Under the pieces are notes generated by a model that ran no database searches, had not been told where the DNA came from, and saw only the letters and a list, made by a program, of their open reading frames with translations. DNA of 64,000 nt from an uncultured bacterium (GTDB lineage Bacteria > Hydrogenedentota > Hydrogenedentia > Hydrogenedentales > Hydrogenedentaceae), in NCBI GenBank assembly GCA_937124615.1, contig CAKZKR010000016.1, positions 1 through 64,000 of the forward strand. Direction: 5' to 3'. Made by a program: the position numbers and the translations under genes. Of this stretch, positions 1 to 9,446 are shown in pieces (the stretch's first letter is position 1; every line of letters starts with the position of its first letter).

Positions 1-3000
1 TCTGGTGTTCCTTCTAGAATACCTTCAGTAGTACCTTCGCCCTCAGGGGTAATTTGAACAAAATTAGCTGTAATATTTCTATTCTTGGACATGGTTATTT
101 TTATTTCAGGAGAAGTTGAGTTTTTTGTGTCTATATCACCAGACCAACCCTGGAAAACCCATCCATTAGAGGGAGTTGCTGTTATAATCGCCCTTTCACC
201 ATCCCAATAAGGGTATGTTCCCGGAGATGGATTGGTTGTTCCTGAACCATTAACAAATATAGTTAACTTCCATTGTGTGGACATTAATTGTAGTTGTCCA
301 CGAATTTCTCCAGCAGGATAGTTTTGTGAATATATGAGGAAATAATATAACCCCATTGCCAATTCAGCAGCCTTACTATTTTCAATGACTGAATAAAATG
401 AGAGATTTGGAGGATTTCCAATGTTAAATATAACAGGACCATTTGCTCCCGGCAGTCCTTTGTTAATGCTCATCCCTGTAGGATTAATAACGGAATGAGA
501 ACCCGACAATGATAGTGTATAATTATCACTGTTAGGAACGGGCTGAAGTATTCCAAAGGCCTGGCCTATTGCTATTGTTGTTACCTGAGGAACTACTTGA
601 CTTCCACTTATAGGATTCGCTATTACAAAGAATCCATCGGCAGGTATGGGCCTTAATACATATAATGTTGCTATTGACGATTTTGTTGTCTTTACCAGAT
701 CCGTAGCTTCGCACCAGTACTGACCTGCTGAGGTATAGGTTACATCCGGGATACTAAGTGTATTAGAAGAAGTTCCAATAGGGACTCCATTTTTATACCA
801 TTGATAGGTAATAGTCCCCAAACCACCCGCTGTCGTTACTTGGAATAACAAATCACCACCTGCGAACAAATAAGTATCCATTGGATTTTGGGTAAAGGTA
901 AGAGCATCTACAACAGTAAGAGTGGCAATATTGGAGGTTATCGTTTCAAAATTATCCTGAACTTCGCAGAAATAGTTACCCGCTGTCTCCGTTTGGACAT
1001 TAGAAAGAACTAATTGTGGAGAATTTACCCCTAAATTGATGTTAATACCTCCTCCTATCTTTTTATACCAGCGATATTCTACATTTCCTAATCCGCCATC
1101 TATAACTACAGAGAAAGTATGAGTTGTTCCTTTATATACAGTTGCAGACTGAGGATGCTGTATAAAGGACATCCAATTGGCTACCTGTAACACTGCAGGG
1201 GCACTTGTCGCACCCGCATTCTGGTCGGAGACGAAGCAGGTATACACACCGGAGTCAGACGGTTGTAAGTTTTCTAAAACAAGTATAGAATCTGTATAGG
1301 GAATATTTACTCCATTTTTACGCCATTGATAGCGATAGGGAGGAGAGCCACCTGATACGGCTACTTCAAAAGTATGACTTTCGCCAGTGTGTTTTAAGGC
1401 TCCGACAGGTTGTATGTCAAAATTGAAAGGCGGGAATACCTGTAAAGTTGCCTGTTCGGAAATAAGATTTTCTCTCGCATCAGAAACAATACACCAATAA
1501 GTTCCTGCATCTGTTTCTTGCAATGGGTATATTAAAAATGTTGCAGAATCAGGTCCTACATATTCACCATCGTGGACCCATTGATAATGGACACCGCCTA
1601 AACCTCCCGTTACACCAATGGTAAGTGTAAAATCATAACCTAAAATACCTGCTCCAGAAACAGGTTGTTGGACTATTTGCATATGTTCGGCAACTTCAAG
1701 AAATGCTTGATTCGATTGGATGGTGTAAATGTCATCGTATATAACACAGGTGTAATATCCCATGTTTTCTAACTGGGCATTCTCTATTGATAGTGTCGAC
1801 ACTTCTGCACCTTCTATCACTTCACCATTGAATTTCCATAAGTATCTGAGTACACCGTTCGGTTCACCAGCAACAGCAGGCGCGAAAACAAATGTCTCAC
1901 CTATATATACGCCTCCACCTTGTAAGGGCTGTTCAAAACGGATACGGTTTAAAATCGTTATGTTTGCTGTGTCGGATATAACTTGCTCACTACCACTATT
2001 TATAACACAGCGATAAGACCCTCCATCTGTTAACTGAATAGGATTAAATGAAATCGCCTGCTGTGTTTTGCCCGGTAAGGCTATCCAATTAGTCCCATCC
2101 CATTTCTGCCACTGGTAAGTAGGAATGCTATACCCTCCACGAACATTAATTGACATTGTATGACTATCTTCTCCGGGGACAAGGTTTTGGGCTCCTACTG
2201 GTTGTTGTGTTATTTCTAAGGGTGTATATTGAACTTCTAATTTTGCTGGTGCGGAGCGGCGTGTCCATAGACTATCGCAGATTGTAACTGTAAAATATCG
2301 TGGTTTTGTAGTAGGTAAAGGATATGAAATCTCTAAATTTTGTGAATAAATAGGACTACCAATAGATGAAAAATCATCAATCTTTATCTCTTCCCATTTA
2401 TATACCTGAGGAACTCCGTTATTTTCTCCGCCAACTTGTTCAGTGGAAAATGTTACTGGGGTTCCTGATGTTACCGATTGAGACTGTGGTTGTGTTGTTA
2501 TCTGCAAGGGTGGTTTTTGAATGGATTCGTTAATCATCCATGCTTGACGATTTGCATTAGCCAAAACATAGGAATTGTAGTTATTTCTTGAGTCATGATT
2601 TAGATTCCCTGTGGATGCTAATAGTTCGGGATGACAACGGAATTTAGAACAATTAAAATTGCCTACAAATTCTTCAACTGTTCTATCAATTTCCGAGCCA
2701 TATATCCGAATAGTTACCTGTGTTCCGTTTGCATCAACTGTAACAACAATATCATCTGTTTTTAAATCTTCTAAAATTCCCGGTAATACATCCTGCAAAA
2801 CAGTGTATATTATCACTCTAAATAGGCTCTTTAAATGTTCAATTCCTGTAGATTCGCCAATAGTCATATAACCAGCTATCAGATTGACCATGGCGTTTTT
2901 AAACAAGGGGCTTTGGTCTTCCAATAATTCCCATAGAGTGGGAACACCTTCAAAATTATCAACAAATTGACTAACACATAGTGTAGTAAAACCAAGTTTT

Positions 3001-3497
3001 ACACATACATCATCATCTCCTGTTGTAATCGTAGTACTTCCGGTCAGTCCATAGGCCGATACCTGGACATTTCGTATTGTAATTTGTATTGTCTCTACAA
3101 CGGCTTTGTTATACGCAAAGTCATTACGAATTGTTTGAATTTCGCTGGGGTTAAGATTTCCTAAAACACGGGTCATGTCTCCATTTAAAACTGCTCCTAA
3201 TAGGTCAAAATGGTCATTGTCTTTTATATTGTTCCCGTCATTATCAGCGTTCGAAAAATAAGGACTGGTTTGATATTGTACTTCTCGCCAGGCACCGGGT
3301 TGAGGGTTTCCATATTCATCTATATAGTCAAACCAGGTAGGTAGGAAATCGGCCAAGGCTATATCTAAAGTATAAAAAATGAAATCAATATCAAACTGGT
3401 CTTGAAAACACTGAGAAAAAGCAGGCGGAAGTATATAAAATAACACACCTAAAACTATAATAAATGTTATTAAAACTTTGTAAAGTTTGGTTTTCAT
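1..3497 (-). CDS. Large secreted multi-Ig protein with CHRD and InlB-type repeat (C-terminus cut by window)
   Basis: Open reading frame running from an ATG at 3497, preceded by a GAGGAGA ribosome-binding site, off the left edge (about 1165 residues seen). Residues 1-28 form a signal peptide (MKTKLYKVLITF then a hydrophobic core). Residues about 30-325 match nothing I recognise. About 330-940 hold seven Ig-like domains, six of them ending in the classic G-x-Y-x-C pattern (for example SGVYTCFVSD). About 955-1075 resembles a CHRD domain, ending in YPAGEIRGQL. It is followed by a divergent InlB B-repeat (GWVFQGWSGD, ITANF) and then a Glu/Gly/Thr linker (EGEGTTEG) at the edge. Such linkers are common in surface proteins of Lentisphaerota and Hydrogenedentota. 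Its role is unknown; adhesion or surface structure is inferred. The frame was read by hand and is absent from simple start-to-stop ORF listings because no stop lies in the window. Confidence 0.85.
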   Translation of the reverse strand, partial: MKTKLYKVLITFIIVLGVLFYILPPAFSQCFQDQFDIDFIFYTLDIALADFLPTWFDYIDEYGNPQPGAWREVQYQTSPYFSNADNDGNNIKDNDHFDLLGAVLNGDMTRVLGNLNPSEIQTIRNDFAYNKAVVETIQITIRNVQVSAYGLTGSTTITTGDDDVCVKLGFTTLCVSQFVDNFEGVPTLWELLEDQSPLFKNAMVNLIAGYMTIGESTGIEHLKSLFRVIIYTVLQDVLPGILEDLKTDDIVVTVDANGTQVTIRIYGSEIDRTVEEFVGNFNCSKFRCHPELLASTGNLNHDSRNNYNSYVLANANRQAWMINESIQKPPLQITTQPQSQSVTSGTPVTFSTEQVGGENNGVPQVYKWEEIKIDDFSSIGSPIYSQNLEISYPLPTTKPRYFTVTICDSLWTRRSAPAKLEVQYTPLEITQQPVGAQNLVPGEDSHTMSINVRGGYSIPTYQWQKWDGTNWIALPGKTQQAISFNPIQLTDGGSYRCVINSGSEQVISDTANITILNRIRFEQPLQGGGVYIGETFVFAPAVAGEPNGVLRYLWKFNGEVIEGAEVSTLSIENAQLENMGYYTCVIYDDIYTIQSNQAFLEVAEHMQIVQQPVSGAGILGYDFTLTIGVTGGLGGVHYQWVHDGEYVGPDSATFLIYPLQETDAGTYWCIVSDARENLISEQATLQVFPPFNFDIQPVGALKHTGESHTFEVAVSGGSPPYRYQWRKNGVNIPYTDSILVLENLQPSDSGVYTCFVSDQNAGATSAPAVLQVANWMSFIQHPQSATVYKGTTHTFSVVIDGGLGNVEYRWYKKIGGGININLGVNSPQLVLSNVQTETAGNYFCEVQDNFETITSNIATLTVVDALTFTQNPMDTYLFAGGDLLFQVTTAGGLGTITYQWYKNGVPIGTSSNTLSIPDVTYTSAGQYWCEATDLVKTTKSSIATLYVLRPIPADGFFVIANPISGSQVVPQVTTIAIGQAFGILQPVPNSDNYTLSLSGSHSVINPTGMSINKGLPGANGPVIFNIGNPPNLSFYSVIENSKAAELAMGLYYFLIYSQNYPAGEIRGQLQLMSTQWKLTIFVNGSGTTNPSPGTYPYWDGERAIITATPSNGWVFQGWSGDIDTKNSTSPEIKITMSKNRNITANFVQITPEGEGTTEGILEGTP

Positions 3498-3561
3498 GAT
3501 ATATTCTCCTCGATTCTAAAATTAACTATAGAATTTTTTCCTATTTACTTTCCTTACTATC

Positions 3562-3570
3562 ATTTTATCA
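3562..3570 (-). promoter_or_regulatory. Extended -10 promoter element for the Ig-repeat gene
   Basis: On the minus strand this reads TGATAAAAT, one mismatch from the extended -10 consensus TGnTATAAT. It lies 65 bases before the ATG at 3497. No good -35 hexamer is visible. The same pattern occurs before several other genes in the window, which strengthens the call. Confidence 0.4.
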
Positions 3571-3769
3571 TACAAAAACAGGTCTTTAAAACAAAAATAA
3601 ATTTTATATATTTATTCCTTTTTATGGTATTCTATTTAAATATTTGGAGAGATATAATTTGAAAAAAGTAAACATTAAATAAATAAAGAATTAAACAAAG
3701 CGTAATAATGTAGTAAGTAAATAAAAAAACTAATAGAGAGGAGAGGTAGAAGATAAATATAAATATATA

Positions 3770-3845
<76 letters not shown>

Positions 3846-3890
3846 ACAATGACTCTAATTTTATCATGTAAGAGAATTAAAAACAAATTT

Positions 3891-4457
3891 TTATGTGATT
3901 TTCCTTTGTAACAAATCAAGAAATTCTTTTCTTGTTATATCATCATTATGAAAACTACCAAGAACTGATGATGTCGTCATAACAGAATTTTGTTTTTCAA
4001 CCCCTCGCATCATACAACAAAGGTGCTTACATTCAATTACAACTCCCACCCCTTCAGCCTGGGTATTGTCCATAATAGCCCTTGCAATTTGTGCTGTTAG
4101 CCGTTCTTGAATTTGCAATCGACGTGCATAGAAATCCACGATACGGGCAATTTTGCTCAATCCTATTACTTTTTTTCGTGCAATATAACCCACATGACAT
4201 CTACCAAAGAAAGGGAGCATGTGGTGTTCACATAGACTGTAGACCTCTATATCTCTTGATATAATCATGTTATTACTTTCGGCTTGAAAGATAGCATTGT
4301 TAATAATACTCTGTAAATCTTTTCTATAGCCCGAGGTAAGAAATTCGTATGCTTTTGCTACACGGTACGGTGTTTTTTTTAAACCTTCACGGTCAGGATC
4401 TTCTCCTATTTCTATAAGAATTTCACGGATTAATTGTGCTATTTTATCAATGTTCAT
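3891..4457 (-). CDS. folE: GTP cyclohydrolase I
   Basis: Converts GTP to 7,8-dihydroneopterin triphosphate, the first step of pterin and folate synthesis, in the cytoplasm. The 188-residue length is typical of the catalytic core. Zinc ligands are visible as C76 and H79 in [10 protein letters not shown] and C147 in KHLCCMMRG. The block [20 protein letters not shown] is the family's signature. It is the last gene of a folate cluster, and its start overlaps the end of folK by 11 bases, which implies translational coupling. As dihydroneopterin triphosphate also feeds queuosine synthesis, it may serve both routes (queG lies elsewhere in this window). Confidence 0.97.
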   Translation of the reverse strand: MNIDKIAQLIREILIEIGEDPDREGLKKTPYRVAKAYEFLTSGYRKDLQSIINNAIFQAESNNMIISRDIEVYSLCEHHMLPFFGRCHVGYIARKKVIGLSKIARIVDFYARRLQIQERLTAQIARAIMDNTQAEGVGVVIECKHLCCMMRGVEKQNSVMTTSSVLGSFHNDDITRKEFLDLLQRKIT

Positions 4458-4989
4458 TTAAGAAATCCTTCCATAATTTTAGTGTAAATACACAGTTTAT
4501 CTTTATTTCTTCTAACTTATATTCTGGCACTAATGAAAATAAAGAAGTTTTTTTGGGGTAAATTATAAGACTTGGGTTAAGATATAACAAACCAGCAAAT
4601 ATAAATCCTCTTGAAAATATGTCGGGGTCAGGAATATTTAAGTCTTTTTCTTTTATAGTAAGATTTTTAAAAAGTAGTATATCTAAATCAATTGTTCTTG
4701 GAGCGTATTTATCATCTGAACGAACCCTTTTTAATTCATTCTCAATTTTTCTAAGAACATTGAATTTTAAATAAAAAGGAGTGGTCATCTCTCTAAGTTT
4801 TGTCTCTATAACACAATTAAAAAAATCAGGTTGTTTTCCCTTTCCACCTATTGGAGAAGTTACAAAAACAGGAGAGATATTGACAATTTTAAGATACTCC
4901 TGTAATAAGTTTAATGATTTAGGAATATTAATTTCAGGTTCTATATTAGAACCAATTCCGATGTAAATATATTCGAGGCTGTCCGACAT
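4447..4989 (-). CDS. folK: 2-amino-4-hydroxy-6-hydroxymethyldihydropteridine pyrophosphokinase
   Basis: Transfers pyrophosphate from ATP to 6-hydroxymethyl-7,8-dihydropterin, preparing it for dihydropteroate synthase. The N-terminal [10 protein letters not shown] and the C-terminal signature [18 protein letters not shown], with its Mg-binding Asp pair in DLDILL, identify the family. At 180 residues it is of usual size and unfused: FolB and FolE are separate neighbours. It follows folB by one base and overlaps folE, so it sits in the middle of a tight operon. Confidence 0.95.
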   Translation of the reverse strand: MSDSLEYIYIGIGSNIEPEINIPKSLNLLQEYLKIVNISPVFVTSPIGGKGKQPDFFNCVIETKLREMTTPFYLKFNVLRKIENELKRVRSDDKYAPRTIDLDILLFKNLTIKEKDLNIPDPDIFSRGFIFAGLLYLNPSLIIYPKKTSLFSLVPEYKLEEIKINCVFTLKLWKDFLNEH

Positions 4990-4990
4990 C

Positions 4991-5356
4991 TTATTTTTTC
5001 ATTCGCGTGATTTCTACTGCCACGCTACGGGCAAAACGAAGCACAGCGGGCTTATCTACTACAACAGTTACCCCGATAACTTTTTCAAAAGATAAACAAA
5101 TATTTGCAATTTCTTCTGCTAATCTTTCTATAAGAAAAAAGGATGAATTTTCAATAGATTTTAATATACTTTTTTTTACCTTTTTGTAATCTAATGCATC
5201 GCTGATAGTGTCGGAACGCCCAGCATGTTTGCAGTCTGTATAAAGGGTTAGATTTATTAGTATATCTTGTTTTTCTCTTCTTTCTTCAGGTTCTATTCCA
5301 ATAATACAACGGACCTGCAAATCACGGATATGAATTTTGTCATATAGTTCCATCAT
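4991..5356 (-). CDS. folB: Dihydroneopterin aldolase
   Basis: Cleaves 7,8-dihydroneopterin to 6-hydroxymethyl-7,8-dihydropterin and glycolaldehyde. The 121-residue protein shows the family's IHIRDLQVRCIIGI start, the SDALDYKKV block and the FFLIERLAEEIA helix carrying the active-site Glu. The open frame extends to 5392, but I choose the ATG at 5356 (or the next codon, also ATG) because GGGGAG lies five bases upstream and the shorter length fits the family. It overlaps the upstream reductase gene by 17 bases. Confidence 0.93.
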   Translation of the reverse strand: MMELYDKIHIRDLQVRCIIGIEPEERREKQDILINLTLYTDCKHAGRSDTISDALDYKKVKKSILKSIENSSFFLIERLAEEIANICLSFEKVIGVTVVVDKPAVLRFARSVAVEITRMKK

Positions 5357-6089
5357 TTGTACTCCCCAATAGAAATCGTCCTCCATCAACAAATATAACC
5401 TGTCCGGTAATAAATTTTGCTTTTAATAAAAAGATCACTGCATTTGAAACATCGTCCTCATCTCCGAATGTTTGTAATGGGTTAGTTTTGCTCATTTTTT
5501 TTAGATACTCCTTTGTTTTACCCGGTGGGGGAAGGATTAACCCTGGAGCAATAGCATTAACTCTTATTTTGGGAGCAAATTCCACTGCTAAAATTCGTGT
5601 TATATTTCGAAGTAAATGCTTACCCATAAAATAAGATGCATGACTTAAATCATAGTCCCACAAGCGTGTATCTAAAATATTAATAATCACACCTTTTTCT
5701 GCATGAAAGTATAGATGTCGTGATAATTGTAATGGTGCCCATGCATGGATGTTAATCGAGGCAATTAAATCATTATAGGTAAATGTCTTCATACTTCTTT
5801 CTGGAAAAATACTTGCATTGTTTATGAGAATATCAATTTTACCTAATTTCTCTACTGCTTTTTTGAATATTTTATCACCTGCATTATTCTCATTGAGGTC
5901 TTGCTGTATAAGTGTAGTTTGAATTTCATATTTTTTTAGTATCTTTTCTAATTCTATTGCTTCTTCATCAGAAGAATTATAATGTAATGCGAGATTAACT
6001 CCTTCCTGTGCTAAACGAATCGACATATTCTTGCCTATCCGTTTTGCACTACCTGTTATAATTGCACTCATTCCTTTCTGTAATAACAT
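5340..6089 (-). CDS. Short-chain dehydrogenase, pteridine reductase / FolM-like
   Basis: 249-residue Rossmann-fold reductase. The NADPH motif ITGSAKRIG has the TGxxxRIG form typical of PTR1 and FolM rather than the common TGxxxGIG. It has LHYNSS after the second strand, NNASIF, and a YFMGK catalytic Tyr/Lys pair. The usual catalytic Ser is replaced by Asp (NILDTR), as in PTR1. The IRVNAIAPG and GQVIFVDGG blocks are standard for SDRs. First gene of the folate cluster. The likely role is reduction of dihydropterins or dihydrofolate, possibly standing in for FolA; this is inference from motifs and neighbours. A general 3-oxoacyl-type reductase is the alternative, less likely given the context. 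Confidence 0.8.
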   Translation of the reverse strand: MLLQKGMSAIITGSAKRIGKNMSIRLAQEGVNLALHYNSSDEEAIELEKILKKYEIQTTLIQQDLNENNAGDKIFKKAVEKLGKIDILINNASIFPERSMKTFTYNDLIASINIHAWAPLQLSRHLYFHAEKGVIINILDTRLWDYDLSHASYFMGKHLLRNITRILAVEFAPKIRVNAIAPGLILPPPGKTKEYLKKMSKTNPLQTFGDEDDVSNAVIFLLKAKFITGQVIFVDGGRFLLGSTNDGTI

Positions 6090-6112
6090 TTTTAAGTTTG
6101 CCTAAATTTATA

Positions 6113-8152
6113 TTATTTCACTTCTATTTTAACAAAATATTTTTGAATACCCCTTTGTATTGCAAAAACAAATTTATTGATACCTTGTTCCTTTATTTTA
6201 TTCAATTTGTCCTTAAAGTTATTTATGTCCACAATGGATTCATTCTGTATCGATAGGATAATATCTCCTTGTTCTAATTTAGCAAGGCTTGCCCAACCTC
6301 CTGAAATGACCTGTTCAACAATAACACCTTTTACATCTTCCTTTAAGTTCATATCAACTCTGTCGTAAAAACACAATTCTCTCACGGTAAATTCCAACCA
6401 TTCATCTTGATATTTCTCAACCATATTACGTGGAAGAGGTTCTTTAATTAATTGAATTGGAATCTGTTTCACCTGGCCATTTCTTATAACTGAAACCATT
6501 ACTTCCTGACCAATAGAAAAATTCCGAACTCTTTGCTTCCATTCTTCATAATCTTCCACTTTATTAGCATGAAATTTTTCACCTTCCATTCCGATAATAA
6601 TATCTCCTATCTGTAATTCTTCTAGTCCCTTTTCCTTAATAGGATATATTCGTGTAACGATAAAACCTCCTCCATCCATATTCTTCTTTTCTGCCATTTC
6701 TTGTGTGAGTACCTGAACTTCTACACCCATCCACGGTTTACTGGCTTCTCTGATTGGTTCTACAGTCCGAGATGCTCCAATTTTAACCATTGAGTAAATT
6801 CTATTCCTATTACGTTCGGCAATTACAAGCACTTTTTCCTTTTTTTCTTCTAATAGGGAATGTGTTTTCTTTTCTAATTCCTCTAATGAAAAGATCTTTT
6901 CGTTTTCAATTTCCAATATAATATCTCCAACTTGTAAAGGGGGTTTTGCCTGAGCAGAGTTTCCTCCCATTCGCAATGAAGTTATCAACACACCAGTGGT
7001 ATCATTTCTATTTTTATTTAATGCAAGAAACCAATTGAGATTTTTTGCAGTAAAGCCCCACTCGATTATTTCTTTTTCTTCCATTTCAGGAAATTCGTAT
7101 AAAATAGGCTGAATCGAGATATCGATGTTTTTTGAATCTCTAACAATACAAAAATTAACAGGCTTATCTGTTGGCAACGAACATAAAATATTATTTACTA
7201 ATGGAATCTGCTCCATATACTTCACATCAATGGGCTTATTGTCTATCTGTAATAATATATCGCCGGTTTTTATTCCAGATATATCCGCAGGTGAGTTTGG
7301 ATAAACATATCTAATAAGAGAACCTTTCTCTAATTTTTCCGTTTTTGTAATTGGTTGTATTTCAATGCCCGTCCATGATCTTTTTACTTTTCCTTTTTGG
7401 ATTATATCTTCGACAACTTTTTTAGCTAAATTGGAAGGAATAGCACCACCAAGGGCATATTTAATTTCATTAATACCTATGATTTCTCCCTGAAGATTTA
7501 CAAGTGGTCCACCAGAATTCCCAGGACTAATTTCCGCATCATGACCTATCCAACATACTAAACTACCAATATTCTCACCGTCTTCTGAAAACATCTCAAA
7601 ACTATTCAATTTGTATGGTAATGTCATTCTTTGATTACTAACAATTCCAAGTGTAACGGAAGGATTTAGAGCCATAGGGGAGCCCATTGCCAATACATAA
7701 TCACCCACTTTAACATTATCTGAATCCCCAAAAAGTCCATAATCAAATTCCATAGGTTCATCTGTAATAATTTTTAAAACACTTATATCTGTTAATGCAT
7801 CTGTTCCAATTAATTTCAATGGATAGGTTTTAAGATTTGCAAAAGAACAGTCTGCAAAGTATGCTTTCCCCGCCACATGATGATTGGTAACAACATAACC
7901 ATCACGAGAAATAACAACTCCACTACCTGATTTTTCCTGTTTTAATTCTCTCCCTTCTGAATAATATTTCTCAACTACATGTATTCGAACAAGAGCTGGT
8001 TGTAATTTATTTACAGTACAAATAATTGTTTCTTGAATTTGTTTCGGAAATGTAGCAATATTTGATGGGAATAGATTTTCTTCTGCTTGAGGTGTTAGAA
8101 AAAATACAAACAAAAAAATAAGTGTTAAAATAGTTATAGTCGAATTGTTCAT
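6113..8152 (-). CDS. HtrA/DegP-like serine protease with four PDZ domains
   Basis: 679 residues with an N-terminal signal peptide (hydrophobic 6-20), so exported to the periplasm. The trypsin-like S1C domain spans about 40-250, with the catalytic triad H92 in VTNHHVAG, D122 in LTDISVLK and S213 in SPGNSGGPL. Four PDZ domains follow at about 265-320, 355-440, 455-530 and 585-665, each showing a GDI[IL]L-type strand. DegP has two PDZ domains, so this is a longer architecture. It probably degrades or buffers misfolded envelope proteins. It is divergent from the prepilin peptidase gene and lies 23 bases before the folate cluster on the same strand, so may be cotranscribed with it. Confidence 0.9.
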   Translation of the reverse strand: MNNSTITILTLIFLFVFFLTPQAEENLFPSNIATFPKQIQETIICTVNKLQPALVRIHVVEKYYSEGRELKQEKSGSGVVISRDGYVVTNHHVAGKAYFADCSFANLKTYPLKLIGTDALTDISVLKIITDEPMEFDYGLFGDSDNVKVGDYVLAMGSPMALNPSVTLGIVSNQRMTLPYKLNSFEMFSEDGENIGSLVCWIGHDAEISPGNSGGPLVNLQGEIIGINEIKYALGGAIPSNLAKKVVEDIIQKGKVKRSWTGIEIQPITKTEKLEKGSLIRYVYPNSPADISGIKTGDILLQIDNKPIDVKYMEQIPLVNNILCSLPTDKPVNFCIVRDSKNIDISIQPILYEFPEMEEKEIIEWGFTAKNLNWFLALNKNRNDTTGVLITSLRMGGNSAQAKPPLQVGDIILEIENEKIFSLEELEKKTHSLLEEKKEKVLVIAERNRNRIYSMVKIGASRTVEPIREASKPWMGVEVQVLTQEMAEKKNMDGGGFIVTRIYPIKEKGLEELQIGDIIIGMEGEKFHANKVEDYEEWKQRVRNFSIGQEVMVSVIRNGQVKQIPIQLIKEPLPRNMVEKYQDEWLEFTVRELCFYDRVDMNLKEDVKGVIVEQVISGGWASLAKLEQGDIILSIQNESIVDINNFKDKLNKIKEQGINKFVFAIQRGIQKYFVKIEVK

Positions 8153-8240
8153 GTATTTTTCCTGATAAAAATAAAATAGGATTTATATTTTTAGGTTGTT
8201 TATAATATGAGTCTTACATTTCAAATATCATACATATTGT

Positions 8241-8249
8241 TGTTATATT
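8241..8249 (+). promoter_or_regulatory. Extended -10 promoter element upstream of prepilin peptidase
   Basis: TGTTATATT matches the extended -10 consensus TGnTATAAT with one mismatch. It lies in the 135-base divergent region and 38 bases before the ATG at 8288. A run of AT-rich sequence, but no clear -35 hexamer, lies upstream. Confidence 0.35.
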
Positions 8250-8287
8250 GTATATAAAAAATCAAATAGAGGAAAGTAAATAATCGA

Positions 8288-9433
8288 ATGAGAAATCTTA
8301 TTACTACTGATTCTTTTCATATATTTTTTACTATTTTAAGTGGTATGTTTGGGGCTGTGTTCGGTAGTTTTTGTAATGTTTGTATATATAGATTCCCTCG
8401 TAGTGAATCAATAATAAAACCGGGTTCACATTGTCCCAAATGCGAGAATCCTATTGCATGGTATGACAATATCCCTTTAATTAGTTGGATAATTCTTTTA
8501 GGCAAATGCAGACATTGCAAAACAAGTATTAGTATACAATATCCATTTGTTGAACTAATTACTGCTTTATTGTTTGCAATCGTGTATATAAAATTTCAAT
8601 TTTCTCTGGCTACTCTTGTTTACTTTTTTTTCACGGCCGGATTAATTATTGTAATAGTCCAGGATTTACAAACATGGACTATTCCTGATGAAATAACCCT
8701 AACAGGTATATTAGTAGGTGTAGGAGTGTCATTATTAGGAATGTTCTTTCCTGAACAAGGATTACGTATAGAAAATCCATTAGAAGCAGTTGATGGTATT
8801 GCACTTGGAGCACTACTCATTTGTCTAATGGACTTGATTGTAATCTTATTGATGAAAAAACCAGGAATGGGGTTTGGAGATGTTAAACTATTAAGTATGT
8901 TAGGAGCATTTCTGGGATGGCGGGGAGTTTTAGGTAGTTTAATGATTGGTTCCATGTTTGGAAGCATAATTGGTTTTTTTGTCATTCTTTATTATAGATA
9001 TATTAAAAATATTGAGGAAAAGATAGAGGAAGAAAACAAAAATACAAATACCGATTTTTATCCTATTGACCCTATTGCAAGCATATTTTTAGGTATATCT
9101 TCCATTTATCTTATGATTAGGGTATTAATATCATTAAAACCACAGACTTCCACCACATTTCCGGATGAAATCATTAATGGTTTTTTATATTTAATTATCG
9201 CTTTTTTGCTGTTTTCATTGTTAATTGCACTTATATCTATATTTCTATGGAGAAAACAATTTGCTAAAATCGAACATAAAGGGATTGAAAGCAATGAAAA
9301 AGATTTGGAAATAACTTTACAAGCACATTATATCCCATTCGGACCTTACCTTTCTTTGGGAGGGTTTACTTTTTTATTATTTGGTCCTGAACTTATATCA
9401 AAATATCTACAAATTCTAAACATTGTAAAATAG
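8288..9433 (+). CDS. pilD: Prepilin leader peptidase / N-methyltransferase (A24 family), long form
   Basis: Integral membrane aspartyl protease that removes the leader of type IV pilins or type II secretion pseudopilins and methylates the new N-terminus. The N-terminal block has GAVFGSFCNVCIYRFPR and two zinc-type Cys pairs (C49/C52 and C74/C77). The catalytic aspartates are D126 in VQDLQTWTIPDE and D198 in GMGFGDVKLL. At 381 residues it is about 100 longer than usual, with three extra hydrophobic segments after residue 265. No pilin, ATPase or secretin gene is in the window. A weak ribosome-binding site (AGAGGAAAG) precedes the ATG. Confidence 0.92.
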   Translation: MRNLITTDSFHIFFTILSGMFGAVFGSFCNVCIYRFPRSESIIKPGSHCPKCENPIAWYDNIPLISWIILLGKCRHCKTSISIQYPFVELITALLFAIVYIKFQFSLATLVYFFFTAGLIIVIVQDLQTWTIPDEITLTGILVGVGVSLLGMFFPEQGLRIENPLEAVDGIALGALLICLMDLIVILLMKKPGMGFGDVKLLSMLGAFLGWRGVLGSLMIGSMFGSIIGFFVILYYRYIKNIEEKIEEENKNTNTDFYPIDPIASIFLGISSIYLMIRVLISLKPQTSTTFPDEIINGFLYLIIAFLLFSLLIALISIFLWRKQFAKIEHKGIESNEKDLEITLQAHYIPFGPYLSLGGFTFLLFGPELISKYLQILNIVK

Positions 9434-9446
9434 TAATACCACCACT

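Noticed and set aside
1762-2871. Plus-strand open frames within the Ig-repeat gene
   Set aside because: The minus-strand frame is continuous through the region and encodes clear Ig domains. The plus-strand proteins have no recognisable features.
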